DNA of 64,000 nucleotides, taken from assembly GCA_903921725.1 (NCBI GenBank), contig CAIXRA010000072.1:62001-126000 (forward strand). The letters are read 5' to 3'. The stretch is from an uncultured Lentisphaerota bacterium (GTDB lineage Bacteria > Verrucomicrobiota > Lentisphaeria > Oligosphaerales > CAITYL01). Position numbers and translations under genes: made by a program. Below are positions 25,807 to 35,073 of this stretch, piece by piece. The notes under the pieces were generated by a model. The model did not search any database and had not been told where the DNA came from. It saw nothing but the letters and a program-made list of their open reading frames with translations. How positions within the stretch are numbered: the first letter of the stretch is position 1; each line of letters opens with the position of its first letter.

Positions 25807-26892
25807 TCAACGTGGCCCGGAGGCGGGGACGGCGGCGGCGCGAATCTCGGCCAAAATGGCGGGGAGCAGTTCCGCCTCGGAAAGGGATTGCACAACCTTG
25901 CCCTGCCGGAAGAGGACGCCGCTGCCGTTGCCGCCGGCGATGCCGATGTCGGCGTCCCGCGCCTCGCCGGGGCCGTTGACAACGCATCCCATGATGGCGA
26001 CCTTGCGCAGGCGGATCTCCAGCCCCTCTTTCTTCAGGCGGGCAATCTCGTTCTCCACGGCGGCAACGATCGGCAACAGCGCAATCTGCGTCCGGCCGCA
26101 GGTCGGGCAGGAAATGATTTCCGGGTGCGCCTCGCGCAGGCCGACGGCCTCCAGGATGCGGATGCCGATGTTCACCTCGTCGACCGGCGGCGCCGTCAAG
26201 CTCACCCGCAGCGTCTCGCCGATGCCGTCCAGCAGCAGCGCGCCGATGCCGGCGGCGGACTTCACCGTGCCGCCGAGCAGCGTCCCTGCCTCAGTAACGC
26301 CGATGTGCAGCGGATAATCCGTGCGCGCCGCGAACAGGCGGTACGCCCGCACCGTGTCCGGCACGCTGGAACTTTTCAGGCTGACCTTGATGGCGCTGCA
26401 GCCGGCCTCCTCGACCCGCGCGCAGCTCAGGAGCGCGCTCTCCACCAGCGCCTCCGGCGTCGCGCCGCCGAACCGCGCCAGCCGCTCCTTCTCCAGGCTG
26501 CCGCCGTTGACGCCGACGCGGACCGGCACGCCGCGCTCCACCGCCACCCGCACGACCTCCTTCAGCTTCCACGCCTCGCCGATGTTGCCGGGGTTGATGC
26601 GGATGCCGTGCGCGCCGGATTCCATGGCGGCGACGGCGAGCCTGTAGTCGAAATGGATGTCGGCAATGACCGGGATCGGGCTCCCCGCCACGATTGCCTT
26701 CACCGCGGAGGCCGCCGCCTCATCCGGCACGGCGACGCGGACGATGTCGCACCCCGCCGCCGCCAGCTCGCGGATCTGGGCCAGTGTCGCCGCCGCATCC
26801 CGCGTGTCGGTGTTCGTCATGGATTGCACGGTGACCGGCGCGCCGCCGCCGATCCGCACGCCGCCAAGGTTGAATGCGCGTGTGTTTCTCAT
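25807..26892 (-). CDS. ispG: 4-hydroxy-3-methylbut-2-en-1-yl diphosphate synthase
   Basis: GGVRIGGGAPVTVQSMTNTDTRD...GIRINPGNIG...HIGVTEAGT...ISCPTCGRTQ...VAIMGCVVNGPGEARDADIGIAGG. Confidence 0.96.
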   Translation of the reverse strand: MRNTRAFNLGGVRIGGGAPVTVQSMTNTDTRDAAATLAQIRELAAAGCDIVRVAVPDEAAASAVKAIVAGSPIPVIADIHFDYRLAVAAMESGAHGIRINPGNIGEAWKLKEVVRVAVERGVPVRVGVNGGSLEKERLARFGGATPEALVESALLSCARVEEAGCSAIKVSLKSSSVPDTVRAYRLFAARTDYPLHIGVTEAGTLLGGTVKSAAGIGALLLDGIGETLRVSLTAPPVDEVNIGIRILEAVGLREAHPEIISCPTCGRTQIALLPIVAAVENEIARLKKEGLEIRLRKVAIMGCVVNGPGEARDADIGIAGGNGSGVLFRQGKVVQSLSEAELLPAILAEIRAAAVPASGPR

Positions 26893-26928
26893 GCCGGAAA
26901 ACATAGCCCGGAATTTCCGCCGCGCGCG

Positions 26929-27966
26929 TCAGTCGGCCTTGGCGCTTTTCCGGCTGCGGAGCATGAACAGCACGCCGCCGCCGATGCCCCATGCCGCCAT
27001 CAGAAGGGTGAAGAGCACGGGGATGAATCCCGCGGTGGCGGCCGGGGTGGCGTCGAGCGCCTTCAGGAAGTAGCTCACGCAGTTGTCGCGGAGGCCGACG
27101 CCGCCGGGCGTGAGCGGGATGGCGGCGACGGCGTTGGCGACCTGCGTGGTGAGGAAGTAGCCGCCAGCCCGCACCGTGCCCTCGCCGAGCGCGCGGCCGA
27201 TCAGCAGCAGCATGACGGCCAGGCTGGAATGCACGACCAGGGAAAGCCCGAGGGCCGACGCCACGGCGCGGCGGTGCCCGCGGCAGAGATCGAGCGCGCA
27301 GACGAGCCGCGTCACCACGTCGCATACCTTCGCCGGCAGCCGCTTCGCCACGGCGGGCACGACCGTGCGCATCAACGGCAGCGCCAGCAGTTTCTTGTGA
27401 AACTCAACGGCCAGCACGAACAGGATGCCGCCGACGCTGCCGAAGCCGACGGTGAACGCGGCCATCTTCACCATCATCTGGTCGTGGTCCGCCGTGTCCA
27501 GTCCGCGCAGGAACGACAGATGGAGCAGCACGAAGATGGTGGCGAGAACGAACAGGCCGAGCACGCCGAAGATGCGGTCGATGACGATGGTCAGGATGCA
27601 CTCGGCCTTCTTCTCCGGCGCGGCCTTGGCGATGTAGGCCATCTTCACGATGTCGCCGGTGACGGCGCCGGGCAGCGCGAGGTTGAAGAACTGCCCGATC
27701 AGCGTCAGCCGCAGCAGCTGCAGGAACGGCAGGCGCACGCCTTGGACGCGCAACAGGACGGACCAGCGCCAGGTGACCACGAGTTGGACGAAGCCGAAGA
27801 TCGCGAAGGCGGCGAACAGGGGCAGGATGGCGCCGGCGCCAATCATGGACCACGGGTCGACATTGGCCGCTTTGGCCTTCTGCAGCGTGGCGCGAATGAG
27901 CCAGCTTTCCAGCGCCACGGCAATGGCGACCTGTACGAGCGTGAGAATGACAGCGCGTGGTTTCAT
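26929..27966 (-). CDS. LPG_synthase_TM (UPF0104-like) integral membrane protein
   Basis: MKPRAVILTLVQVAIAVALESWLI...LGQFFNLALPGAVTGDIVKMAYIAK...RIFGVLGLF; flippase-like family motifs. Confidence 0.85.
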   Translation of the reverse strand: MKPRAVILTLVQVAIAVALESWLIRATLQKAKAANVDPWSMIGAGAILPLFAAFAIFGFVQLVVTWRWSVLLRVQGVRLPFLQLLRLTLIGQFFNLALPGAVTGDIVKMAYIAKAAPEKKAECILTIVIDRIFGVLGLFVLATIFVLLHLSFLRGLDTADHDQMMVKMAAFTVGFGSVGGILFVLAVEFHKKLLALPLMRTVVPAVAKRLPAKVCDVVTRLVCALDLCRGHRRAVASALGLSLVVHSSLAVMLLLIGRALGEGTVRAGGYFLTTQVANAVAAIPLTPGGVGLRDNCVSYFLKALDATPAATAGFIPVLFTLLMAAWGIGGGVLFMLRSRKSAKAD

Positions 27967-28095
27967 GGAGCGCAATATATCCCGGCCCGGAGAAAAATCG
28001 GCCGAGGCGCGGTACATTCCGGACGCAAAAACACAGAATGCAGAATGGCGGACGCCGGCGGTTGTGCGCGCGGCGGGAATCGGGAGCGTGATTGC

Positions 28096-28881
28096 ATGGA
28101 AGCTTCATCCACGACGGGGAGTGGCTGGCTGGCGCTGGTGGCAACGCCGATTGGCAACCTTGAGGATATCACCATGCGCGCGGTCCGCACGCTGCGCGAG
28201 GCGGACGTGATCGCCGCCGAGGACACGCGCCGCTCGGGCGTCCTGTGCAAGGCCTACGATGTCCACGCCCGCCTGGTCGCCTACCACGCCTACAATGAAC
28301 ACCAGCGCACGGAATCGCTGCTGGACGACGTGCTTGCCGGGCGCAAGGTGGTCGTGCTCTCCGACGCCGGGACCCCGGCCATTTCCGATCCCGGCTTCTT
28401 CATCGTCCGCGCCGCACTTGCCCGCGGCATCAAGCCGGTGATCATTCCCGGCGTGTCGGCGGTGACCTTTGCGGTCGTCGCCTGCGGACTGCCGGTGGAC
28501 CGTTTCGCCTTCCACGGTTTCCCGCCGGTGAAGTCCGGCAGGCGCCGCAAATTTTTGGAGAAAATCAAGGCGGACGGCCTGACGGCGTTCCTTTTCGAGT
28601 CGCCGTACCGTGTCAACCGCCTGCTGACGGAGATTGCGGAGCTGTTCGGGGCGGAGACGCCGGTCGCGCTCGTCCGCGAGGCGACCAAGATGCATGAGGA
28701 GTGCATCACCGGCCCCGTGGCGGAGGTGGCCGCGCAGCACGGCAAGCGCGTCTGGAAAGGCGAGTTCGTCGTCGTCATCGGCGGCCCGGCCGGCGAGCTG
28801 CAGGAGGAGACGGAGGCGCCGCCGGAAGAGACGGTCGGCGAAGAGCGGACGATGGAAGACGGCGGCGGCGCGCAGCCCTGA
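28096..28881 (+). CDS. rsmI: 16S rRNA (cytidine-2'-O)-methyltransferase
   Basis: LALVATPIGNLEDITMRAVRTLREADVIAAEDTRRS...VVVLSDAGTPAISDPGFFIVRAAL...FESPYRV. Confidence 0.95.
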   Translation: MEASSTTGSGWLALVATPIGNLEDITMRAVRTLREADVIAAEDTRRSGVLCKAYDVHARLVAYHAYNEHQRTESLLDDVLAGRKVVVLSDAGTPAISDPGFFIVRAALARGIKPVIIPGVSAVTFAVVACGLPVDRFAFHGFPPVKSGRRRKFLEKIKADGLTAFLFESPYRVNRLLTEIAELFGAETPVALVREATKMHEECITGPVAEVAAQHGKRVWKGEFVVVIGGPAGELQEETEAPPEETVGEERTMEDGGGAQP

Positions 28882-28971
28882 CCCGCACCGCCCAGGAACG
28901 CTCAACCCGGACTCCCCCGCTCCCCGCTATCGGAAATCCGTTGCCGAAAGCAGGGAAACGGCCCCATGCTC

Positions 28972-31900
28972 TCACTCGTCGGCGGGCGGGCGCGGGGGGT
29001 AGCCACCGGAGGAGAAGCGGCGCTGGGGGCGGGCTTCGGGCTTCTTGACCTTTTCAGTGATGCAGCCGGGCCCAAAGAGGTCGAGCACGCCGTGGCGGAA
29101 CTCGAAGCTGTTGGAGACTTTCATCCCCTCGGGACGGATCATGGCCATGACGCCGTCCTCACCGTCCACACAGAGGAGGATCGGCGCGGCGCCGGGGTTG
29201 GCCTCGCACAGCTTTTTGAACTGCTGCAGGCGGCCACGGTCCGTTTTTGCCTGGGCGAAGCGGATGCTGACCTCCTCGGTGAGGAGCGCGGGGGCCTCGG
29301 CCACGGGCATGACCTTTTCGGCGCGGATGTTGATGACGGCCTGCTCCTCCTCGCCCTCTCCGCCGTCGCCGGCGTTCGGCACGCCGCCGCTGTCCTTGCG
29401 GCCGGCGGTGCCCTCGATAAAGACGATCGCCTCAGGCTGGAGCATGGCGGCGCATTTCTCGTAGGCGTCGGCAAAGACCAGACATTCGACCGAGCCGCTG
29501 AGCCCCTCAAGGCCGACGATGGCCCACTGGCGGTTGTCCTTTTTGGAGCGCTTGATCTCCAGACTGTTGACGAGGCCTCCGACGCGGACGGGGGGCGAGC
29601 CGCCGTTGCCCTGGGCGCTTTCGACCAGTTCGGCGAGGCGGTCCATCGGGCAACTCTGGAACGCCTTGAGGACGCCCTCGTACTCGCGGAGCGGGTTGCC
29701 GGTGACGTAGACGCCGAGGAGCGTCTTCTCGTAGGTGAGCCGTTCACGGTCGGGCCACTCGGGGATGTCGGGCGGCGTCGGATGGATGTCGGACGCCCCG
29801 CCAGGGCCGGCATCGGTGTCAAACATCTCGAAGAGGGAGCCCTGCCCTTTGTCACGGTCGGCGGCGGCCATGGCGGCGCGGGCGAGTGTTTCCTCCAGCG
29901 CGGCGAAGATCTGGGATCGCTTGAGGCCGAAGCCGTCAAGCCCGCCGGTCTTGCAGAGGTTTTCCATGACGCGGCGGTTGAGCTTGGCGCCCGCGCGTTC
30001 GCAGAAATCGTCGAGGCTCTTGAACGGGCCGTCCGCCCGGCGGGCGGCGGCGATGGCGTCGGCGGCGCCCTCCCCCACGCCCTTGATGGCGGCGAGGCCG
30101 AAGCGGATGCAGGGACCGTCAACGGAGAAGGTGCGGCCGGAGACGTTGACGTCGGGCTGTTTGACTTCAATGCCCATGTCGCGCGTGGCCTGGAGGTAGA
30201 AGGCGAGCTTTTCGGCATTCCCAAGCTCGCTGGTGAGCATGGCGGCCATGAACTGGACCGGAAAGTTCGCCTTGAGATAGGCGGTGCGGTAGGAGAGCAT
30301 GCCGTAGGCGGCGGAGTGCGACTTGTTGAAGCCGTAGCCGGCGAACTTGACGATTTTCTCCCAGATGGCGTCGGCGACCTCGCGCTTCACGCCGTTTTGG
30401 GCGCAGCCTTCGATGAACTGGGCGTTCATCTTGGTCATCTCGTCGAGCTTCTTCTTGCCCATGGCGCGGCGGAGGATGTCGGCGTCGCCCAGCGAAAAGC
30501 CGGCGACGGCCTGCACAACCTGCATGACCTGCTCCTGGTAGAGCATGATGCCGTAGGTTTCGCGGAGGATCGGCTCCATGGCGGGATGGTCGTACTCGAG
30601 CGGCTTGCGGCCGAATTTGTAGTCGCAGTACTCCGGGATGAACTGCATGGGGCCGGGGCGGTAGATGGCGACCAGCGCGCTGATGTCCTCGATGCGGTCC
30701 ACGCCCATCTGGCGGCAGACATTCTGGAAACCGCCCGATTCAAGCTGGAATACGCCGATGGTGTCGCCGCGGTTGAGCAGCTCGTAGGTGTTCTTGTCGT
30801 CGAGTCGGAGTGTTTCAAGGTCGATCTTCACGCCGGCGGTTTCGGCGATGAGCTTGACGGCGTCATCGATGATGGTGAGGGTCTTGAGCCCGAGGAAGTC
30901 CATCTTGAGCAGGCCGAGTTCCTCGCAGATCGGGGCGGCGAACTGGGTGATGACCTCCTCGTTGGCACCGCGGGCGAGCGGAACGAGGTTGTCGAGGCGC
31001 TGGTCGCCGATGATGACGCCGGCGGCGTGGATGCTCATGTTGCGGTTGAGCCCCTCGATGACCCGGCAGTACTTGATGATCTGCTGCGCCCAAGGGGTGT
31101 CCTCGACAAAACTCACAAATTCACGGACTGGCGGGACGTCCTTCCCGGAATCCTTGTCCCTGTACCCATGAAGCGCCTTCGTCAGGGTCATCTTCGGGTC
31201 GTTGCCGGGGATGAACTTGGTGAGCTGGTTGCCGTCGGCGAACGGCCGGCCGGTGGCGCGGGCAACGTCCTTGAGCGCCGCCTTGGCCTTGAGCGTGCCG
31301 AACGTGCCGATCTGGGCGACGCTGTCGGAGCCGTACTTGTTGCGGACATACTCGATGACCTCCTGGCGGCGGCGCTCGCAGAGGTCGATGTCGAAGTCGG
31401 GCGGGCTCGTGCGGCCGGGGTTCAGGAAGCGCTCGAAGAGCAGGCCGTAGCGGATCGGGTCGATGTCGGTGATGCGCGTCAGAAACGCCGCGATGCTGCC
31501 GGCGCCGGAGCCGCGGCCGGGCCCGACGGGGATGCCCTGCTTGCGGGCGTAGTGCAGGAAGTCCCACACCACGAGGTAATAACTGGTGAACCCCTTTTCG
31601 GCGATGACGCCGAGCTCGTAGTCCATGCGGGCGACTTTCGCCTGCTGCTCCTCCGTGAGCCCCGCGGCGGCGGGGTCGAAGCCGTAGCGCTCCTTCACCC
31701 CCGCCACGCAGAGGCCGCGCAGGTATTCCTCGCGCGTCCCCTTGAACTCCGGCGGCAACGGGTAGACCGGGTAGTGCAGCTCCTTGCCGAGGGGGAATTT
31801 GACGTTGCAGCGCTCCGCGATGCGCACCGTGTTCGCGAGCGCCTCCGGCAGGTGCCCGAAGCGCTGGCGCATCTCCTCCTCGGACTTGACGTAGTACTCG

Positions 31901-32670
31901 GCGGCGTTGAACTTCATGCGCTTCGGGTCGTCGGTCGTCGTCTGCGTGCCAATGCAGAGCAGGACCTCGTGCGCCTCGGCGTCCTCACGCTTCAGGTAGT
32001 GCGCGTCGTTGGTGGCGACCAGGCCAAGCCCGTACTCGCGCGCCAGCTCCGCCAAGAACTCGGCGGCCTTCAACTCCTCCTCCATGCCATGGTCCTGGAG
32101 CTCGAGGAAGAGCCGGTCCTTCCCGAAAATCTCGAGGTATTCCTCCAACGCCTGCCGCGCGAGCATCTTCCCGCTGTTGAGGAACTTCGAGGGGATTTCG
32201 CCGCCGATGCAGGCCGTGAGGCAGATCAGGCCGGCGCTGTGCTGGCGCAGGAGCTCCTTGTCGATGCGCGGCTTGTAGTAGTAGCCGCTGAGGAAGGCGG
32301 CGGAGTTCAGGCGGCAGAGATTCGCGTAGCCCTCGTTGTTCTCCGCCAGCAGAATCAGGTGGTAGCCGGCGATGTTCGGGACCTTGGAGTCCCAGGCCGC
32401 CGGCGACTTCACGCCGTTCTCCTTCAGTGGCACGGGGGAGACGTAGAACTCGCAGCCGATGATGGCCTTGACCTCCTGGCCGGTCTCCTTTTTCAGGTCG
32501 CCGCACGCCTTGTAGAGATCTATGGCGGCGCACATGTTGCCGTGGTCGGTGACCGCGACGGCCGGCATGCCGAACTCCGCGGCGCACCTGACGAGGTCCT
32601 TGACCTTGCACGCACCGTCGAGCATGCTGTAATCGGTGTGGAGGTGAAGATGGACAAACGGGGAGGGCAT
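28972..32670 (-). CDS. dnaE: DNA polymerase III subunit alpha
   Basis: MPSPFVHLHLHTDYSMLDGACKVKDLV (PHP), GVGPGRGSGAGSIAAFLTRITDIDPIRYGLLFERFLNPGRTSPPDFDIDLCERRR, FVEDT...GFNKSHSAAYGMLSYRTAYLKANFPVQFMAAML. Confidence 0.98.
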   Translation of the reverse strand: MPSPFVHLHLHTDYSMLDGACKVKDLVRCAAEFGMPAVAVTDHGNMCAAIDLYKACGDLKKETGQEVKAIIGCEFYVSPVPLKENGVKSPAAWDSKVPNIAGYHLILLAENNEGYANLCRLNSAAFLSGYYYKPRIDKELLRQHSAGLICLTACIGGEIPSKFLNSGKMLARQALEEYLEIFGKDRLFLELQDHGMEEELKAAEFLAELAREYGLGLVATNDAHYLKREDAEAHEVLLCIGTQTTTDDPKRMKFNAAEYYVKSEEEMRQRFGHLPEALANTVRIAERCNVKFPLGKELHYPVYPLPPEFKGTREEYLRGLCVAGVKERYGFDPAAAGLTEEQQAKVARMDYELGVIAEKGFTSYYLVVWDFLHYARKQGIPVGPGRGSGAGSIAAFLTRITDIDPIRYGLLFERFLNPGRTSPPDFDIDLCERRRQEVIEYVRNKYGSDSVAQIGTFGTLKAKAALKDVARATGRPFADGNQLTKFIPGNDPKMTLTKALHGYRDKDSGKDVPPVREFVSFVEDTPWAQQIIKYCRVIEGLNRNMSIHAAGVIIGDQRLDNLVPLARGANEEVITQFAAPICEELGLLKMDFLGLKTLTIIDDAVKLIAETAGVKIDLETLRLDDKNTYELLNRGDTIGVFQLESGGFQNVCRQMGVDRIEDISALVAIYRPGPMQFIPEYCDYKFGRKPLEYDHPAMEPILRETYGIMLYQEQVMQVVQAVAGFSLGDADILRRAMGKKKLDEMTKMNAQFIEGCAQNGVKREVADAIWEKIVKFAGYGFNKSHSAAYGMLSYRTAYLKANFPVQFMAAMLTSELGNAEKLAFYLQATRDMGIEVKQPDVNVSGRTFSVDGPCIRFGLAAIKGVGEGAADAIAAARRADGPFKSLDDFCERAGAKLNRRVMENLCKTGGLDGFGLKRSQIFAALEETLARAAMAAADRDKGQGSLFEMFDTDAGPGGASDIHPTPPDIPEWPDRERLTYEKTLLGVYVTGNPLREYEGVLKAFQSCPMDRLAELVESAQGNGGSPPVRVGGLVNSLEIKRSKKDNRQWAIVGLEGLSGSVECLVFADAYEKCAAMLQPEAIVFIEGTAGRKDSGGVPNAGDGGEGEEEQAVINIRAEKVMPVAEAPALLTEEVSIRFAQAKTDRGRLQQFKKLCEANPGAAPILLCVDGEDGVMAMIRPEGMKVSNSFEFRHGVLDLFGPGCITEKVKKPEARPQRRFSSGGYPPRPPADE

Positions 32671-32711
32671 GGGGAAGAACCTTATGGGGAAGGAAAAACG
32701 TTGGCGTTCAC

Positions 32712-32799
32712 CACGAAGGCACGAAGATCACGAAGCTGTCTTATGCATAAGGCAGAAAAAGCCGGTATGCATGGCCTTCGTGCGCTTCGTGCCTTCGTG
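32712..32799. repeat. Inverted arrangement of CACGAAG-type tandem repeats
   Basis: CACGAAGGCACGAAGATCACGAAG at 32712-32735 and CTTCGTGCGCTTCGTGCCTTCGTG at 32776-32799, with perfect 12-nt palindrome CTTATGCATAAG at 32740-32751 between them. Confidence 0.9.
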
Positions 32800-32902
32800 A
32801 TGGGATCATGTTTGCATGACGGCTTTGGGCTAACATGGCGGATGACGGGGGGGATGCAAGCCGCCGGGGTGCGGATTCCCCGCAACCGCTTGCCTTCAAG
32901 GC

Positions 32903-32933
32903 ACAAAAAATCCCCGCCGAAAACGGCGGGGAT
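32903..32933 (-). terminator. Intrinsic terminator
   Basis: Minus strand: ATCCCCGCCG-TTTT-CGGCGGGGAT-TTTTTG downstream of the gene ending at 32964. Confidence 0.85.
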
Positions 32934-32963
32934 TGCAGGGGTGCCGGACGGATTCGGGCACCG

Positions 32964-33884
32964 TCAGAAGATGTGCAGAACCATCTGCCAGCCGAGGATG
33001 CCGAGGAATCCTCCGACCGTCAGGATGCTGAGGATGGAGAAGGTGTTGAACACCATGTCCGGGCGTCCGACAGCGGAAGCGGCGACGGCCCGGGCGGCCA
33101 TCGCGGCCTCACCGGCGGCGGCGACGGGCGCCTGGCTAAGGGAGGGGGCATCCTTGCGAAGCTTGAGCGTGCGCTTGCCGCCGTCGGCCTCCTCCGTCTC
33201 CTCCGGAGCATTCACCTTGACGGTCCGGGCGGCGGAGGCGTCCCCGGTCGAGGCGGGAGCAGGAGCCGGCGTGCCGGCGGGGCGGAGGCGGATGGTCTGC
33301 GCCGCCTTGGACGGGATGGCGGCGGACGGCGGAGGGGAGAGCTTGATGGTGCCCGCGGCACCAGGAGCGGGGCGCGCGGTGGCCTGTCCATCGAGACCGG
33401 CCGAGGGTGGACGCAGGCGGACGGTCTGGCTGGCCGAAGGGGTGCCTTCTTTCTTGGCCTCGCGCTGAACCTTGAGCTTGACTGTGTCCGTCTGCGGCTT
33501 GCTGCCGGGCGGCGGAAGGGCGACGGTGGCGGCGGCCTCGGCGGCGGAGGAGGAGGCGGGTTCGCTGGCCTTCATGCGGCGAAGGCGGCCCGTGCTCGTG
33601 TCGCGCTGGGTGACCGGGTCGACCTGGGTGGCGGCGGCGGGCGGCGGCTGGGCCGTGGTCGTTTCCGCGGCGGGGGACACCGGCTTGGCGAAACGGGAGG
33701 TGTCCGTGCGGATTTCGCCGGCCTTCATGCGGCGGAGGCGGCCCGTGCTCGTCTCCTGCGGCGGCGGCACGGCAACGGTGGCGGAGGGCGGCGGCACGGG
33801 CGTTCCGCCCAAGCCGGCCCGCAGGCGGGAGGAGTCCGTCGAGTTCAACATCGGCTTCGGGGGTTGTGTGGCATCGCTGGACAT
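32964..33884 (-). CDS. Tail-anchored protein with repeated T-[VIL]-[KR]-[LV] motifs
   Basis: MSSDATQPPKPMLNSTDSSRLRAG...; STGRLRRMK x2, DTVKLK, QTVRLRP, GTIKLSP, QTIRLRP, RTVKVN, RTLKLRK; single C-terminal TM FNTFSILSILTVGGFLGILGWQMVLHIF. Confidence 0.75.
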   Translation of the reverse strand: MSSDATQPPKPMLNSTDSSRLRAGLGGTPVPPPSATVAVPPPQETSTGRLRRMKAGEIRTDTSRFAKPVSPAAETTTAQPPPAAATQVDPVTQRDTSTGRLRRMKASEPASSSAAEAAATVALPPPGSKPQTDTVKLKVQREAKKEGTPSASQTVRLRPPSAGLDGQATARPAPGAAGTIKLSPPPSAAIPSKAAQTIRLRPAGTPAPAPASTGDASAARTVKVNAPEETEEADGGKRTLKLRKDAPSLSQAPVAAAGEAAMAARAVAASAVGRPDMVFNTFSILSILTVGGFLGILGWQMVLHIF

Positions 33885-34024
33885 ACTTGACGGTCTCCCG
33901 TGCGCACCTTTTTGATGAAACGGAGAAAAATACATGACACCCGGCAGGGTTGCAAGCCCGAGCCCCATAATTCCATGGCCGCGGGCGGCTGCTTGTGGGG
34001 GAAACGCCCGGGATGGGCGCGGCG

Positions 34025-34984
34025 TCAGCGGCGCGACAGAAGCCAGTCCGCCGGCTCGAAACCCCAGGCCGGACGGCAGAAACAGGCGTGCCAGAGCCAG
34101 AGCCGCCACTGCGTGTAGAGCTTGTCGCGGAGTTTGCGGCGGCGCCCGGCCGTCAGCAGCACCGCCAGCGGCAGGAGCAGCAGGTCGAAGGTCAGCCGCA
34201 GCCACATCCCGGCAAAGAGCAGGGCGGTGGCCGCGGGACCGGCATGCTTGCGGAAGTAGCGGTAGCGGGAGGTGTAGAACTGCACGCGTGCCCGGACCGG
34301 ACGGCGGTTGGCGCTCTCCCCCTGCATGTGAATCACTTCGGCCGACGGCTCGTAGAGGATGCGCCTGCCCGCCTGGTTGATGCGCCGGCACAGGTCGGTC
34401 TCCTCGAAGAAGAAGAAAAAACGGTCGTCGAGAAAGCCCAGCGGGCGGACGGCGGACATGCGGATGCCCATGCACGGCCCGACCACGCTGGGCACGGCGC
34501 CGGCGCGTCCGCGCGGAACCCGCATCAGATGCCGGGGCAGACTGCGGTTGGTCAGTTCCCAGAAAATCCGCGGCTCGGGGACGACGGCGGCCTGCTCGCT
34601 GCCGTCGGGGCGCAGCAGGCGGGGGCAGACCATGGCGGCCTGCGGGTCCGACTCCAGCGCGCCGATGAGCTTTTCCAGCGCGCCCGGTTTGAACTCGATG
34701 TCCGAGTTCAGCAGGAACGCGAATGGCTCCTCCGTCACCCGCGCCAGGGCGGCGTTCATGGCACGGGCAAACCCGACGTTCTCCGGCATGGCGACGACCT
34801 CCGCCCCCGGAAGCTCGCGGGCGAAATGCTCCAACGAATGGTCGCCGGATGCGTTGTCCACGATGATGACGCGCAGGGATTCCGGGTGCGGCGCCGTGCA
34901 AAGCGCGCTGCGCGCGGCGGCCACGGTGAGCTCCGGGGTGCGCCAGTTGAGAAAAATCAGGGCCGTGCGGTCGGTTGTGTTCAT
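34025..34984 (-). CDS. Glycosyltransferase family 2 (rhamnosyltransferase-like)
   Basis: ALIFLNWRTPELTVAAARSAL...VIIVDNASGDHSLEHF...FAFLLNSDIEF...GFLDDRFFFFFEETDLCRRINQAG. Confidence 0.92.
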   Translation of the reverse strand: MNTTDRTALIFLNWRTPELTVAAARSALCTAPHPESLRVIIVDNASGDHSLEHFARELPGAEVVAMPENVGFARAMNAALARVTEEPFAFLLNSDIEFKPGALEKLIGALESDPQAAMVCPRLLRPDGSEQAAVVPEPRIFWELTNRSLPRHLMRVPRGRAGAVPSVVGPCMGIRMSAVRPLGFLDDRFFFFFEETDLCRRINQAGRRILYEPSAEVIHMQGESANRRPVRARVQFYTSRYRYFRKHAGPAATALLFAGMWLRLTFDLLLLPLAVLLTAGRRRKLRDKLYTQWRLWLWHACFCRPAWGFEPADWLLSRR

Positions 34985-35073
34985 CCGGATTTCCGAGTTG
35001 CGAATGCCAGTCTTTCGGCGTTGAATGCGGAACTCCGGAAGGCCGGGCGCCGTCCGTCCTGAAAAAGGGGCGG

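Noticed and set aside
25333-28095. N-terminal extension of the RsmI ORF (ORF 25333-28881)
   Set aside because: Antisense to ispG and the LPG_synthase_TM gene; RsmI homology begins at about 28096.
28966-33468. 1500-aa plus-strand ORF
   Set aside because: Antisense shadow of dnaE and the tail-anchored gene; no recognisable domain; dnaE on the minus strand is unambiguous.
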